DNA of 64,000 bases from Liolophura sinensis (taxonomy: Eukaryota; Mollusca; Polyplacophora; Chitonida; Chitonidae), in the NCBI RefSeq assembly GCF_032854445.1, contig NC_088300.1:22799608-22863607 (forward strand). Reading direction: 5' to 3'. Below, piece after piece: positions 24,977 through 38,424 of the stretch. The notes under the pieces are model-generated. The model was not told the DNA's origin and did no database searches. It saw only the letters and a program-made list of their open reading frames with translations. A program made the position numbers and the translations under genes. Within the stretch, counting starts at the first letter, position 1, and every line of letters starts with the position of its first letter.

Positions 24977-27787
24977 CAACATAACATTCTAAGCAATAAA
25001 GCTATCAATCACACCCACTTTGAGCAATAGCCTTGCAAAAAGTGAAATCATTCACTTTTACAATGAAGGAATGTTTTTCTTTCAAATACTGTATTGCAAC
25101 AATGTATTTTTCTTTACTCTTGTGTCATCTTACATGTAGCACAACTTCATATAAATGGTGTTTTCGTATCCACAAACAATACAGTCAACAGAGCCCTTGT
25201 ATAAACAAAAGTTAGGTCCCTGGGGCAAATGTTTCTTAGTAAGCTTGACGGTTGACCCAAATAATTGCTTAATTAGATCAGGTAGTTTAATGAAGGGAAC
25301 GTTCTCATTAATGCATCTTAGCAGAGCATTTAAATAGCATTATCCCTTGAGAGTCTCTATCATGTTCACATAACTACAGAGGTTAAACAATTAGTTTTTA
25401 CAGGTGATAAATTAAACATGGTTGTTTGAAGGTTTAAACCTATTGTATTTCCATTCTGGTTCATTTTCCTGAAACCAGATGAAAAATACTCAACATGTTA
25501 CAAGCAATTTCACTGGCAGGACAGCAACTTTTTGAAAGTGTTAAGCCAGGTGTAACAGGCAACTTCTAAAAATACAGTCATATAGACTGCCAGTACATTA
25601 GGACCTTCTTTTCAGATGTCCAGGACAGTTCAAAACACATATTTAGTGTAACTATCAATCATTCTTTCGATATGATAACAAAAATTACCTGTACTATTTT
25701 CTTTCTTGAAGATCACATAAAGTCCTGTTAGGGTTAACAGTCTGCTGAAAATTTCTGGGTGTGTAAAATTACACACAAAGATGAAAAATTAAGGGTTTAC
25801 TGAAAAATTGCCATTGTAGTCTGACGGATGAATGGGACTTAAGACAGTTATCTCTACATTAATCAGAACTACTTCCACTAATAAATGCAGCCAGTTTTTG
25901 GAAAACAATACTGTGCTACACACAATACACACAGACCCCACTCACAAACAAACAGGTACTTATGAAATATACAAAAAGAGTTCATCATAGTTTGTAAAAT
26001 ATTCTACCATCTGAAATATTCAGCATCAAAAACTCTGCGTTTCTGTATTTGAAATCCATTGACTATTTAACATCAGTCAGGCAGAAGTAAAAATACCTGA
26101 AAGTTTACCAGTCTGACAGTTGACAATACAGGTGAAGTTTTTATCTGAACCTGTGTTGACCTCAATATCAGGCCCCTCTCCACTCTGCCAGGTCTTGACA
26201 CAGACTGTTATCTGCAGCCCTCTGTTTGCCCTGGCTTCATTAGAACACCGATCAATGACACTGTGAACGCAGGTATGCTCTCAGTCTGTCATCAAAACAC
26301 AATCTGGCCCTTCCTGAGATTTTAGGGGATGAAGGGATTTAACCTGGCTGTGCTCCAACAATGACAGCTGTGCAGCCTAATCCCTATCTCACATTGTCTC
26401 CCTATACCTTCTTAGTGCAAGTCATAACGAAGACACCAAACAAAAGGGGCAGAACTCTGTGCATTCCATGGCATACCTTTTTTCTATGCTCAAATGTATG
26501 TGAGTATATTTATAAACGAATGCATGTTGTTCTGCAAGGTAAATTTACATAAATGTATTTATTCTACACTAATTTATGCTTATGGCCTTAATGTCAATTT
26601 ATTGTTCTTAGTCTGTCAAGGCACAGCATACGATACTTGTAACACTAACTAAAAGTAGGTCAAGGTGTACATATACATTGTAAACCTCCTCTTTACTCTA
26701 ATCAGATACTGAATTCAGGGCTCATTTTTTTTCCGAAGTAAATTGCTACATTTGTAGACAGCACTTCCTAAAAGATAACGAAAGTTATTTTTTTCTTCAA
26801 ATCGTAATAAACCCAGCTTTTATCCCCTCATTAAATAATTAACACCTTCTGTAATTTACAGTTCTGTCATTAAGCTACATGTAAAGTACATCAAAGGATT
26901 AGACTGAAAATCAATATGTAAATGAAATGTAAAAAATAAATAAAGAACAATGTAATCACACACACCTTCATACATACAATGATTTACCACAACATCAGCA
27001 TGAACAACAATATATGTTCATAGACAAGGAATACATGAAATTGCATACTCAGTCATCCAGCTATACATACACACATTGTTCTCATACTACACATTTAGCT
27101 TTCATTATTTCTGAAAATTTTACTTTACCCTGCCTGTGTCTCACAATTACATGTATCACCAGAATAAAAGTACATATCACCTGAATAAAACTACAAATCC
27201 CAGAATAAAACTACAGAATATCAAATTAAAATTTCAGGTAACTAGAATACTGGCATATTCAATTACAATCCCTTTTCACTTTCTGAAAAGTTACATTACA
27301 ACCTCTGTCTTTCACATTTACATGTACCACTAGAATAAAACTACAGCAAGTACATAAAACAACACTGCTTACAGATTATCAAGGTAACACTGCAGGCAAC
27401 AAGAATACTGGCAGTTGTCCAAGCCTGGTGACAGCGAGGTTGACACAAGGTAACGATAGAGTACGCAGCTGTCAGGCAGATCACTTGATCCTTATAATAA
27501 CTTAATTAGAGCCCACAGGAGATTGGCTGGGATTGTTATAGTTTAGAGCATGTAGGACACTTATCCTGGTTAGGGGAGGGGTTTTCTGTTACTGAGTTTG
27601 CATGGAGCTAGACAAGGTATCCTTTCACAGGTTTTGACCACATAATACAGATCAGGTTCTCCCACCCATATGACTGGTCTTAACCATACACCTACATGTA
27701 TTTATTCATTAATGAAATACATGTACCCTGAAGCACAGCATAAAAAACCATGTTTTACATGTAACAAGACACATGTACATCCATTAT

Positions 27788-27870
27788 ACCTGTTTATTTG
27801 TTCATTTATTTATTTGATTGGTGTATTATGCTGTACACAAGAATATTTCAGTTATATGACAGTGGCCAGT
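27788..27870 (-). repeat. Split MetaSINE-like SINE, 3' portion
   Basis: TTCATTTATTTATTTGATTG, CAAGAATATTTCAGTTATAT and GACAGTGGCCAG match the SINE core. The element then stops and resumes at about 28453, beyond an inserted inverted-repeat element. Confidence 0.85.
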
Positions 27871-28446
27871 AAACTAAGTGCTTAGCAAAAATTCATTCGT
27901 CGCACTTGCCTTATGCGCCTGTCATCTGCAGCGAACTTTTCTGTAAGTTTTTGGCTTTTGTGGTTTTTCATTCATGCATGATGCCTTGCCATGTGCAGCA
28001 AACGAAAGCTATCTCCTTTCAAGTAGCCCCAATGCCCATGCGTTTCCAGGCCACATGATTCGGAAACTGGCGGCCCATAGCGACATGATGGCAAACTTTA
28101 TATTAGGAGATACGTTGATTGAATTATGGCCAGACTTTCTGTGATTATATGATGTTCACTCCTTAGATTTCAAAGATCGGGATAAGACGACTTTGGCACA
28201 GGAAGAAATCGCTAGCAAGCTTGGTCAAACTGGTAATGTTTACATTTCTGTACTCATAATACATGGATATCCCCTTTGATAGGTCATCTGCCATTATCAT
28301 GTTGTGGTGGACCGCCATCTTGCAGATCACGTGGTCTGCATGCGCACTGGCGGCTTTTGAAATGGGAGATAACTTTTGTTTACTAGACACGGCGAGTTAT
28401 GTGCTTGTCCCACGAATGAATTTTTCTTAAGCACATAGCTCTCGTG
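27871..28446. mobile_element. Inverted-repeat element (MITE-like) inserted in a SINE
   Basis: About 575 bp. Left AAAAATTCATTCGT (27887-27900) is preceded by GTGCTTAG. The right end (28411-28438) has the reverse complement, ACGAATGAATTTTT followed by CTTAAGCACATAG. The arms align over about 28 bp with few mismatches. The interior has no transposase-like frame and contains unique-looking sequence. The exact ends and target duplication could not be fixed. Confidence 0.72.
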
Positions 28447-28452
28447 TGCGCC

Positions 28453-28620
28453 TGGGTTTATGGTGAGAGGAAACCACGCACAGCCCCGAGGGAACCCACA
28501 CATGCAGGCTGCTAAAGCCTGCATGTGTGGGTTCTTTAACCCATAGCGATGACATTGGTGAGGTTCTCCTAAGTTATTGTGCTGTGCTAGCACACTCACA
28601 ACTTGGCCACTGAGACCCCC
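28453..28620 (-). repeat. Split MetaSINE-like SINE, tRNA-side portion with internal palindrome
   Basis: Resumes with TTTATGGTGAGAGGAAACC and ends GTGCTAGCACACTCACAACT then TGGCCACTGAGACCCCC, the tRNA-like head in reverse. The middle is replaced by a perfect hairpin at 28492-28534. Confidence 0.82.
28492..28534. repeat. Perfect 19-bp inverted repeat with 5-nt loop
   Basis: GAACCCACACATGCAGGCT, loop GCTAA, AGCCTGCATGTGTGGGTTC. No mismatch in the arms. It replaces the SINE segment that normally reads AACCCACGACCATCCGCAGG. Confidence 0.95.
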
Positions 28621-29702
28621 ATCTTACTTGTAACTGGACAGTTAACATGATGAACCTCAGTAACTACGTTTGTAACTACATGCATATTCATTAAGTTAAA
28701 GTCACCATAAAGATCAAGAAGCATCTCTCCAGATTCAAGGTCAACTGAAGATAACATGTCCTTCTGTGTCAGAATACCTCACGACCAACATAGATTACAA
28801 AAACTCTGCTGGGCTAACAAAGAGACAAATAACAAGATCAAAGGAATATTCAATTCTGATTCCTCCTCCCAGCAAAAAAATGAATATTCACGTCTTAAAT
28901 TGTACCATCATACGTGCACGATTGTAAGCCATGATTGTGCCATTGGGTCAGGCAGTGCAGTCCGGAGAAAAATGTATTCCAACAAAATTTCTTGTCACTA
29001 AAGCTGATTAACTGCACAACTAGTAAGTGTGTAACTGTGAAATCATAAAACTGACTACATCATTATATGACAGATGATGACAATATCCTATTTCCTGAAT
29101 GCAAATGTAGTAAAAGAAAGCTAAAATATGAAGTAAGGTACATCCCAGAGACAACTGAAAACTATGCGTAAAAATATGTTCATTTATTTTTTCAGATTTT
29201 TCTGAGAGTTGACAGGCATCCAAATATTTGACAACTATGGTGGGTTAACGGCCATACTGACGGTATATAGGAATTCTGACATCACCTTTTTTACTGGTGT
29301 TCAACAGAAGGAAGGAATTTTTGGGAACATTATTTCAGTAATCTTTCACTCATGGATAGAAAGAGTTATTCCAACATTCATTGTCGTGACTAGAGTTAGA
29401 CAAACTTCTGTGATGTCAGAGTTCCCAACCTCTGATAGTATGGTCCATAAAGCCCACCTTAGAAGTCAAACGTTTGAGCGCAGTTAATTCCGTTCACAAA
29501 AATCTAAACAAAATAAATGAACGTATATTTATGCTTATTTTTAGTGGTCAACTTGGTGCTGCCTACGTTGATTTCTAGAGGTCTTTTTCTTTAAACTCTG
29601 CTGGAGTAAGGAAAATAATTGTCATGGTAGACTTGATTGGCATACATGGTTACATTTAGTCTTTCACCTGGTTTTAATTAGTACACGTACCTGAAGTGTA
29701 TT

Positions 29703-29953
29703 TGATTTATTTATTTATTTATTTGATTGGTGTTTTACGCCGTACTCAAGAATATTTCACTTATACGACGGCGGCCAGCATTATGGTGGGAGGAAAACGG
29801 GCAGAGCCCAGGGGAAACCCACGACCATCCGCAGGTTGCTGACAGACCTCCTGACATATGGCCGGAGAGGAAGCCAGCATGAGCTGGACTTGAACTCACA
29901 GCGACAGCATTGGTGAGAGACTTCTGGGTCATTATGCTGCGCTAACCGACAAA
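29703..29953 (-). repeat. MetaSINE-like SINE, well preserved
   Basis: The clearest copy here: TTTATTTATTTATTTGATTG tail, GTTTTACGCCGTACTCAAGA, ACGACGGCGGCCAGCATTAT, GGGCAGAGCCCAGGGG, GAGCTGGACTTGAACTCACA (B-box side) and CATTATGCTGCGCTAACC. It is truncated just before the 5' end of the tRNA-like head. Confidence 0.92.
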
Positions 29954-30151
29954 GTATATTTGACAACATGGACATGTTATTAGAGTAATTTGCAATGACC
30001 TCTACAAATTATATAAAAGCAATGAGTGGTTCTTATCAAAATTCGTATTTTTAACAAATTTGCAAAATCAAAAAAAAAAACAAAACAATAATTGTGTTAA
30101 ATGATATTACTAGTACCCTTATCTATTAAAGTATCCTTTTATCCAGAACCA

Positions 30152-30195
30152 TCTGGCTGCGCTAGCACACTAACCACTACGCCACAGAGGCCCTC
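30152..30195 (-). repeat. SINE tRNA-head remnant
   Basis: GGCTGCGCTAGCACACTAAC then CACTACGCCACAGAGGCCC is the A-box end of the SINE in reverse. It may be the missing head of the copy at 29703-29953 separated by ~200 bp of insertion, or a separate fragment. Confidence 0.75.
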
Positions 30196-33100
30196 ACTAA
30201 AAATGAAGGCAATAAGCTGCCATAGAACACATAACTAAATTCATCCAAAAACCTACCTGGCAGGAATTCAGTGAAAGCAAACCTAGTACCTATGGGGCTT
30301 ACACTACATCTAATTTCCATAACAAGAAGAAAACAAAGGTTTCCAGATGAATTAGAAGAAACTGATAATGGTTCAACAGAGTATGATTTAAAAGACAACA
30401 AAATTATACTAAAAATGTTGTATGTACATTGTATATCAACAGTAACTGACTGAATAAAGTACATGTACAACCATACATTTCCATATAAATACAAGTAGGC
30501 ATTCTCACCTGGGCAGACTCCTCCATTAAGACTCTGTAAACTGCCACACTGCAGTCATGTCACTGCTACATGACACTGCCAACTATTAAAACTCAAACTG
30601 CTCACATGGATTTATACCGGCCATAAAATGGTAACCAGTAAGTCTCATATATTGTTCTATGAGGTCAAGTGGGACATTACACCGTTCAGGTTGTCACACA
30701 CACTGGTACGTCCCTACACCATCTTATGGAGAAAGATAGAATCAACATAATACAGGAAATCAATCACCTGACGTTAAATTTGTATTTTCTGACTGATATT
30801 TTTTTGACTACTGATACTAGATGAGGTCACAATCACGTCACCTGGGCATAAAGAAAATCATACCAGTGAAGGGTTTATAGAAAGAAGACAACTGCAAACT
30901 GGCTACAAATATGGCATGCCCTACATATGCACACAATTAAGGCTACTCACCATTAACAAAACTGATGTCAGTGTTGAAATATCTTATTTTTATCATCAAT
31001 ACATGACATGCATACATGCACAAATAAACTCAATCTCACTGTTGCAGACAATGACAACAGCAAATACATGACTATAACTAACTGATCTGATTAGAAATAA
31101 ACCAAATTTTTGTCAGAGAAGAGTAGGATTTACAGTTATATATGTAATACCAGAAGTAATTCCCCTACACAAGAGTAGAGAAGCCAGGCTAACAAACCCT
31201 TTTAACATAAGCGATACACATACTTAGATTTCCTCTAACTACTGCCTTTACTATGTACAAACAGGTAACACAGTACAGGCATATCACACTCACCAAGGGA
31301 GAGGAGACGCCAAATACTGCCAATAAACCTCAGATGTGTGCAGTACATGTCTGCAAGTGTGTACCACACTACAAGTCTGTTACAGTCTTTACCGTGGAGT
31401 TCCTTACATGGCAGTACCAATACTCAGATATACATGTGTACATAGCAGATAACACATGTATATATATCTTTTGCATACTGTCTTTATATCATAATTGGAG
31501 TTTCCTCTGAAACTATAGTTTACCACTCAAGAATCATGGTGAAATGTGGCTTCTCAAGTCTCTTAAACGTCTATGTACTTTAGAGCCAAGGATTAACAGG
31601 AAATCTGATACTATATCATTATTAAAGGTACTTGTATTTGACCTCTGACCTGAATACAACCAGCAGTGTCACAGTACAACCAATTTTGCTCTACAGGGTA
31701 TTTTTTCTAAAGTGGATGTCCAGTAAAATGATCCTTTGAGTTTTTCCTGGATTTCTGAACAAGGCATTTATACAAGTTATGCACAAAATGTGATGCTCTG
31801 GATGGGTTCCTCTGGAAACATTTACATATAAATGTCATAAATCACAAACAATTTCTCCCTAAAGATGCAATACTAATCCTTGCATCATGCTGTTCTTTGA
31901 ACTTGATCTGAGAGGGCACCAAAAATAGTTTCATTATATTCGGAGCATTATTTGCACAAAAATTGAACCAAGATAAAAAAATAATAATAATCTGCCATGA
32001 ATTTGTTTGTTTTCAAATTAAAAGATACATGTAGTACGGTGAAGTTACAGTAGATATCTATACTAGGATGAAAGTTCAGGTATTTCAAGTTTCCCAGTCT
32101 TGAAGAGGTAAGTTTATACTATTTTCATTTCACAAAATATAAATCCTCAGGCCACATTTTATAACAGGACCACTATTAACATCAAGCAACATGGAATGCC
32201 CAAGGCTGAGGTAACAGCCCCTGAAGCAGCTGAGGGCAATGCAGTGGGGAAAGTTATCTGATAGTATCCTTAGAAACAGCAACACATACACCAAACAAAT
32301 AGCTTTCAAGAAACATTTGCTGGATGTTCTTGGTTCCTGTTTACAGCACTTTCCAACTGAGAAGGCCATCTGGAAATCTACCTCAAAGCCACACCAGCAG
32401 AGACGGTGCCACTGAACATTCCCAACAAGCACTCCCTTGGTAAAAATTTCTTTGCCATACAGGAAAAGACAAGGCTATCAAGACAAGCTACCCTGGGGAT
32501 CCAAGAGCAACTGCAAACATGATAATGTACACATACATGCCTGACAGACAAAAGACAGACATTGCCTTCCAGGAAGACTTGGAATCTGTACAATTTGTCT
32601 TTTAGGATCCCATTTGTGCTCGTTTCCTTTCTTTATCTTACCAAACTTTTAACACACTGTTGATGTCTAAATGTAAAAGCATGCAGACACAAGTAAGTCT
32701 TGCCATGACACAAGAACAGAATCGTACACAGGAGAAATTCACAACTTTACATTTTAATCATCAGCTTTGGTTCAAATCAGCTGAAAGACTTTTAAACCTG
32801 GTCTTAAACATATCCTTCAAAACTAGATATGTATTCTGCTCCATATATATCTACATGTACATGTAAAATTCATTCATTTGACTGCTGTTCAATGTTTTTA
32901 TTTCAGGTATCAAATGTGGTCACGATAACTGGTAGAGAAAAATGACGTTCCCAGAGTAAGCCTCATGGACTACTCTGATGTGTGTGATATTGGTTGACGG
33001 CGAGTAATCTGCAATGTAATTCATGCACAGGAAGACCACATGATCAACATGACATGTGCCTGTGAACATGTATCACCAAGGCCCTTGGAGCAGTGGAGGC

Positions 33101-36100
33101 GAACCAATAGCTGAGATGTGGAGATTCCCTTTGTGTAGCTGAGGGTGAAAACCAAGACTTCAGAAAAGCATCTGGCACAGTAGGACAGATGTAAACTGTG
33201 ATGTCTAGTTTGATATGTGGATTACAGTACACATAACATAAGCAAACTTATAAGTTCTGTGCAATAACACAACCAAGACTTAATGGATCAGCATAAACTG
33301 TGACAGTGAACAGCTGGCTGACATATCTGATCATGATCTACATATACTAGACAAATTAATATCTATGCACGGATGTACAAGTATACATCATCTATGGACA
33401 GACCTCTGTATTTACAGCTTGCCAAAGATTATCTGTCAAGTTTCACCACTCTGTCTTTATGGCAAAATACCCGTATCAGAGTTGTCTTATTCTGAGGTTA
33501 CTTGTAAAGACATGGTATCTGTAACACTAAGATCAGCCTCAGACACATCTGGTGAACATTTCAAGATGTTTGAATGTGGCAATGTTCCTATCCCATGTGC
33601 TGATGGTCTACATTAGGACTTGTCTTTCTCAGGGATTGCCCTGTGGTTTGGACAGATTAAATATCACACAGCAGGGTGGGTATAAACTCACATCCACCTA
33701 CATTTGTCATGGATTGGAAACTACCAGGAAACTTGGAATTCTGTAACACGAAACAGTTACTTTTCTTGAGGGAAATAATCTGGATTATTGTTGTGCGATA
33801 TTTTATTTACCTGTTAGGCTTTTCAGTTGAAATGTTCATTTCTTTTAATTTATTGATTTATTGTTGGTCTGGATTAATGCTGTCATGCATGTTTATAATG
33901 CCAATCAGACACATCCATGGACAACAATTTCATTAGACCCTTATACAAAGGCCTTTACTGAGTGTTTACCTCACTGATCTTCCAGAAGTGAGTCTTCTCT
34001 ACATTTTTCCTTGACAAAAAAATTTTTTTTTGTTTATTCTTCAGTTAATGTTATTTTTTCAAGCACTATGTTCTTTTCATTTGCTAGAATAATAAAACAC
34101 TAAATTCTCTACTGATCTAGCCAGCTTTTCCTGATCTGGCCCGGTTACACCCAACAAAGAAGGCTTGTCCCATCTCAGAAGCCAATAGAAAGCTGCAAAT
34201 GAGTGGGCAAGCTGGATCTTTACAACCAGATGAATATCCAAACAGGCCATCTGTCCACATCTCTGGTCAAATTGACCTGATGATAAGGGTAATGGATAAA
34301 GCTGATGGTTTGGCCACACACTGACCAGCTCTTACCACCCTGAGGCTGTGGTCATGACCCCAAGTGACAATATTAGCACCATCCCAAGGGTTAAATGTCC
34401 ACACCATGGGTCACCCTCACAAGGGGGAGTGGAAACTGGGTGTACTGTCTGATACATGTTTGTAATTAAATAAAGACAATGCATGAGATCCCAACCAGTG
34501 TGAAGTGCCCAGTAGCCAGGGTAGTAACATGGTAATTTTAAACAAGGATTTGACCCTTTTCTACTAATGCCAGATGTTACTTAAATCTTGTCAGTAATAC
34601 AGCAGTGCTTCATGTGCGCTAACATTATGTTAAGTACTCAATATACAATGCAATTAATAAAAATTAAAGATGATTTGCAAATTTTAGCTCTGATAAATCC
34701 TTATCCTGACTATGGCAAATATCCGCTGATACAATTCCAGACATGGTGAGAATTTTCTACAGACTCAATCACGATTTATCATACATACATCTGATATCCG
34801 GCTTAAAAAGATTTGAAATCAAACACTAACCAAATAAACTTACAAATACAATCTGAATGCAGTCTTTGACTGGTACTGAAGTCTGCAGGAATGCAAACTG
34901 TCTTGTATTTACCTAACATCTGAGCAACCACTGAACAATCTTTCACTTTGGATTGTTTACCTATGTTTTGTGGGTTGGGTACAAAAGCCTTGAAGAGTGA
35001 TCAAGAAGTAATTTCCTACAAGTGATTTTGGTGAGTACAGCAAGACTATAAATGTACTTACAAGTAGTGAATGTCACTTGATAATAGTCACCACACTATC
35101 TTGCCCTGGTTGGTTTGCTCCCCCCCCCAAAATATTGTATCAACTGACTATGCAATATTACTGATAGATGTGCAATGGTGTATGTCAAGTTCAGTGGCGC
35201 CAGTGTCACAGAGACATCCTGATTTCATGGTCTTGCTAACTATACGGTACAAAATGTTATAAACATCACACATGTCCACACAAAACACTAAAAGGGACAC
35301 AAAACCCAGTTTGTACTGTACATGAATATGCAACAGAGATTGTGCACATGTGTTGCAACAAAGCTACTAAGGTTGCCTAGGGAAGACAGCACAAAAGAAT
35401 ACAGGTACATAACACATGAATGCTGCTGTCGGCTTTAAAACACAAACTGTTGGATCTTGACTTTTAACAAAAAAAAAACATGGCAATATCTGTACCACCA
35501 AGGCTGTGTGTCAGGTGGTCAGGTGAAATCAATAGCAGTCTGTTTACAGTGTATGCCAGAGGTTACCTGGCAAGATGGGTGGCAGGGGTGTTCAACTGTA
35601 GGTTGATAATGACATTCAAATCAAAGGCCGCAAAAACAAGAGAAAAGATCACATGCAAAAGAAAACAAATTGAACATGTGCACAGAAATCAATGCTCAGG
35701 GCTCCGTTTCATTTGAGCTGTTGTTAAAGGTCTTGTTTGAATCAAGCCTTTTCTATATGCTGACTGCTGAATGGCATGCCTTTCCTGCAGGCTGCTGTAG
35801 ACGCAAAAGCACAACTACTGGCCTTCAGTGGTAACAAATGGGCAAAGGCCTGTGATATAAAACTTCATGAAAACATCCCATTTTTGTGCAGCACCTAGAT
35901 TGCACCACCATTTAGACAGGTGTGCCACTTACTGTAATTCTTCAACCTTTTCACACATGTTTACAAGGTGTTTATTCAAGCACATCCTGAAGGCCTTATT
36001 CTGTGTTGACAGATAAAATTATACTTTCTGTGAAGCCATGAAACTGGCTAATCCAACCCATGTAGTTTTGTCTCCAAAATGAAATGAAAAATATGCATAA

Positions 36101-37587
36101 ATTGCACTGAAAATCGCTCTTTCATATGCGAAAAGGTTGAGGAATTAGGGTAGCACATATTCCTGAAGACTAAAGCATGCATGATACTGCAAAATTGAGA
36201 TAATTTTCACTAAAACACCTCATAGCGCACATATCTTGGTTGGCATATGTTTCTATATGACAACAAGTACATTCTAGTTGATTCACTGAACCACTTACCA
36301 TAACAAATAAGCAAAGTAACTATGAAGAAATTCATTTTGACGATCTCAATATTTTGACTTTAATTAAGTCATCCTCAGGAGAATTGTGCCAAGTGAAGCA
36401 TGTTTTAGCTATATATATATGAGGATATATATGTACACATACAGTAGAAATGCCACTGCTTCTGTACTAATGCTAGACAAAAGTCTAGGCTTGACGTAAA
36501 ATACATTGTGGATGTTGTCACCAAAGCTATATGCTTTTTGTTAACATTCATGTAGAAGCCAATTGCACTAAAGGAAATATGATATATTAAATTTCACACA
36601 AGGTCCTACACTGACTTACCTGCAACTTATGACAATGGCAACTGTACCATAACAGATGGCTGTACTTGGTCTATTCAATGTTCACGGGATGGGCATGTTC
36701 CTTTAGCCGTCATCTTGTCTAAAAGTATACATGATACAAACAATGAGTTCATGTCTGGATACAGAAAGAAATGGTGGAAAAGATACACAGCACAAGATTT
36801 GACAACACTAAATTATTTTTACCAACGACGGATGTATTATTACTAATAATATATATGATATGCCTCATTGGGTTCTTAATTAATAGTTATTAATAGATAA
36901 AAGGAAATGAATAAAACATGTCAGTGATTGCAATGTTAATTTTCATATGATACACATCAGTAACAGAAAACCACATGTACAGAATGTTTTCATGTTACTC
37001 CAATTCCACATGTACATGTGTACTACCCAGAGCAGATTTCCCACGGCATTTATGTACAGTTGAAGGACAACAGTTGATAAATATGTGCTTATTAATACAT
37101 AATTCAGCTTGTTTACAATAACACGGCAGACATCAAAACGAGTAGACCTAAACTATTGTTAATGAAACAAACAAGCCAGTGAATACTGCTCATTTTTGCG
37201 TCACACATGTCTTTTCAAGGATAGCGGAGGAAAAAATGACATCCTTTTCATGAGATACGAACAGTTTAAATGGAATGGAATTCTTCTCGCAATTTATATC
37301 TCATGATCTTTAATTATATCACATTTGCTTTCCGTCATGCGATGGAGCTAGACAAAGACTAGCATAACCTACATGTCTATGTTCATGGGAACACAATAAC
37401 ACCAAGCACACATCAAAGCACATATACAAATATGTATTAAAAGGTGACAATAAAAGTGAAGAAACACTGAAAATATCTAATTAAGAATCAAGAGACATTC
37501 TAAAGTAAAGTTCTAAAGTGTGAAGTTTAAGGCATGTCCAGTCACCTGTGATGTAACATAATGGTTAGTAGTTTTCATATACATGTA
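30196..37587. other. Noncoding interval with one complete MITE
   Basis: No recognisable exon. Contains MITE family B copy 35932-36150; otherwise AT-rich unique-looking sequence with ACATGTA motifs and short AT tracts (36411-36431). Confidence 0.7.
35932..36150. mobile_element. MITE family B, longest copy
   Basis: 219 bp with left CTGTAATTCTTCAACCTTTT and right AAAAGGTTGAGGAATTAGGG as inverted repeats, flanked by TA on each side (35930-35931 and 36151-36152). The interior CTGAAGGCCTTATTCTGTG and AAACTGGCTAATCCAACCC are shared with the 8.9-kb copy. Confidence 0.9.
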
Positions 37588-38202
37588 TGATGAGGATGTA
37601 TGCCATGAGGATATATGTCATGAGGATGTATGCCATGAGGATGAATGTCAAGAGGATGTATGCCATGAGGATGAATGTCAAGAGGATGTATGCCATGAGG
37701 ATGTGTGTCATGAGGATGTATATCAATAAGAGAAATGTCATGAGGATGTGTGTCATGAGGATGAATGCCATAAGGATGTATATCAAGAGGATGAATGCCA
37801 ATGGGATGTATGTCAAGGGGATGAATGTCATGAGGATGTATGTCAAGGGAATGTATGTCAAGGGGATGTATGTAAAGAAGAGGAATGCCATGAGGATGTA
37901 TGTAAAGAAGAGGAATGCCATAAGGACATATGTAAAGAAGAGGAATGCCATGAGGATGTATGTAAAGAAGAGGAATGCCATGAGGATGTATGTAAAGAGG
38001 AATGCCATGAGGATGTATGTAAAGAAGAGGAATGCCATGAGGATGTATGTAAAGAAGAGGAATGCCATGAGGATGTATGTAAAGAAGAGGAATGCCATGA
38101 GGATGTATGTAAAGAAGAGGAATGCCATGAGGATGTATGTAAAGAAGAGGAATGCCATAAGGACATATGTCAAGAAGAGGAATGCCATGAGGATGTATGT
38201 AA
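37588..38202. repeat. Minisatellite 2: 15-bp unit grown into a 30-bp unit
   Basis: The left half is 15-bp repeats (ATGAGGATGTATGCC and variants). From about 37860 rightwards a 30-bp dimer, CATGAGGATGTATGT + AAAGAAGAGGAATGC, dominates. All units are multiples of three, so four of six frames stay open over up to ~680 bp (for example CHEDVCKEEE on plus). No homology or gene structure supports translation. Confidence 0.96.
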
Positions 38203-38420
38203 TGATGCTTACTTCAATTAAGATCATCTTCAATCTTTCACATACAAATTTTGTATCTGTACTGTAAATTTACTTTCAGAAAATTAAAGCCTGCAGTAAC
38301 TTGCAGTATGTACACAATCTTTCCTGAAAATATAACTGTTACTTTTAAATTAGTGTTTTGCAAATATGATGATGTACATGTACTGTTCCCTTCCTTGTAA
38401 TGGTTATATGTACATGTATG

Positions 38421-38424
<4 letters not shown>

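Larger units (their letters stand above)
23612..27787. other. Noncoding interval with one MITE and a SINE fragment
   Basis: AT-rich, rich in ACATGTA. Holds a SINE tail fragment (24922-24976 region, split from nothing obvious) and MITE family B copy 24640-24828. A small palindrome GTGTGTAAAATTACACAC lies near 25768. No exon recognised. Confidence 0.7.

Noticed and set aside
30152-30195. tRNA gene
   Set aside because: Only an A-box-side fragment of a SINE head; no cloverleaf can be formed.
37565-38267. 222-226-codon open frames on both strands in minisatellite 2
   Set aside because: Tandem 15/30-bp units without stops; several frames are open at once, so this is a repeat artefact rather than a gene.
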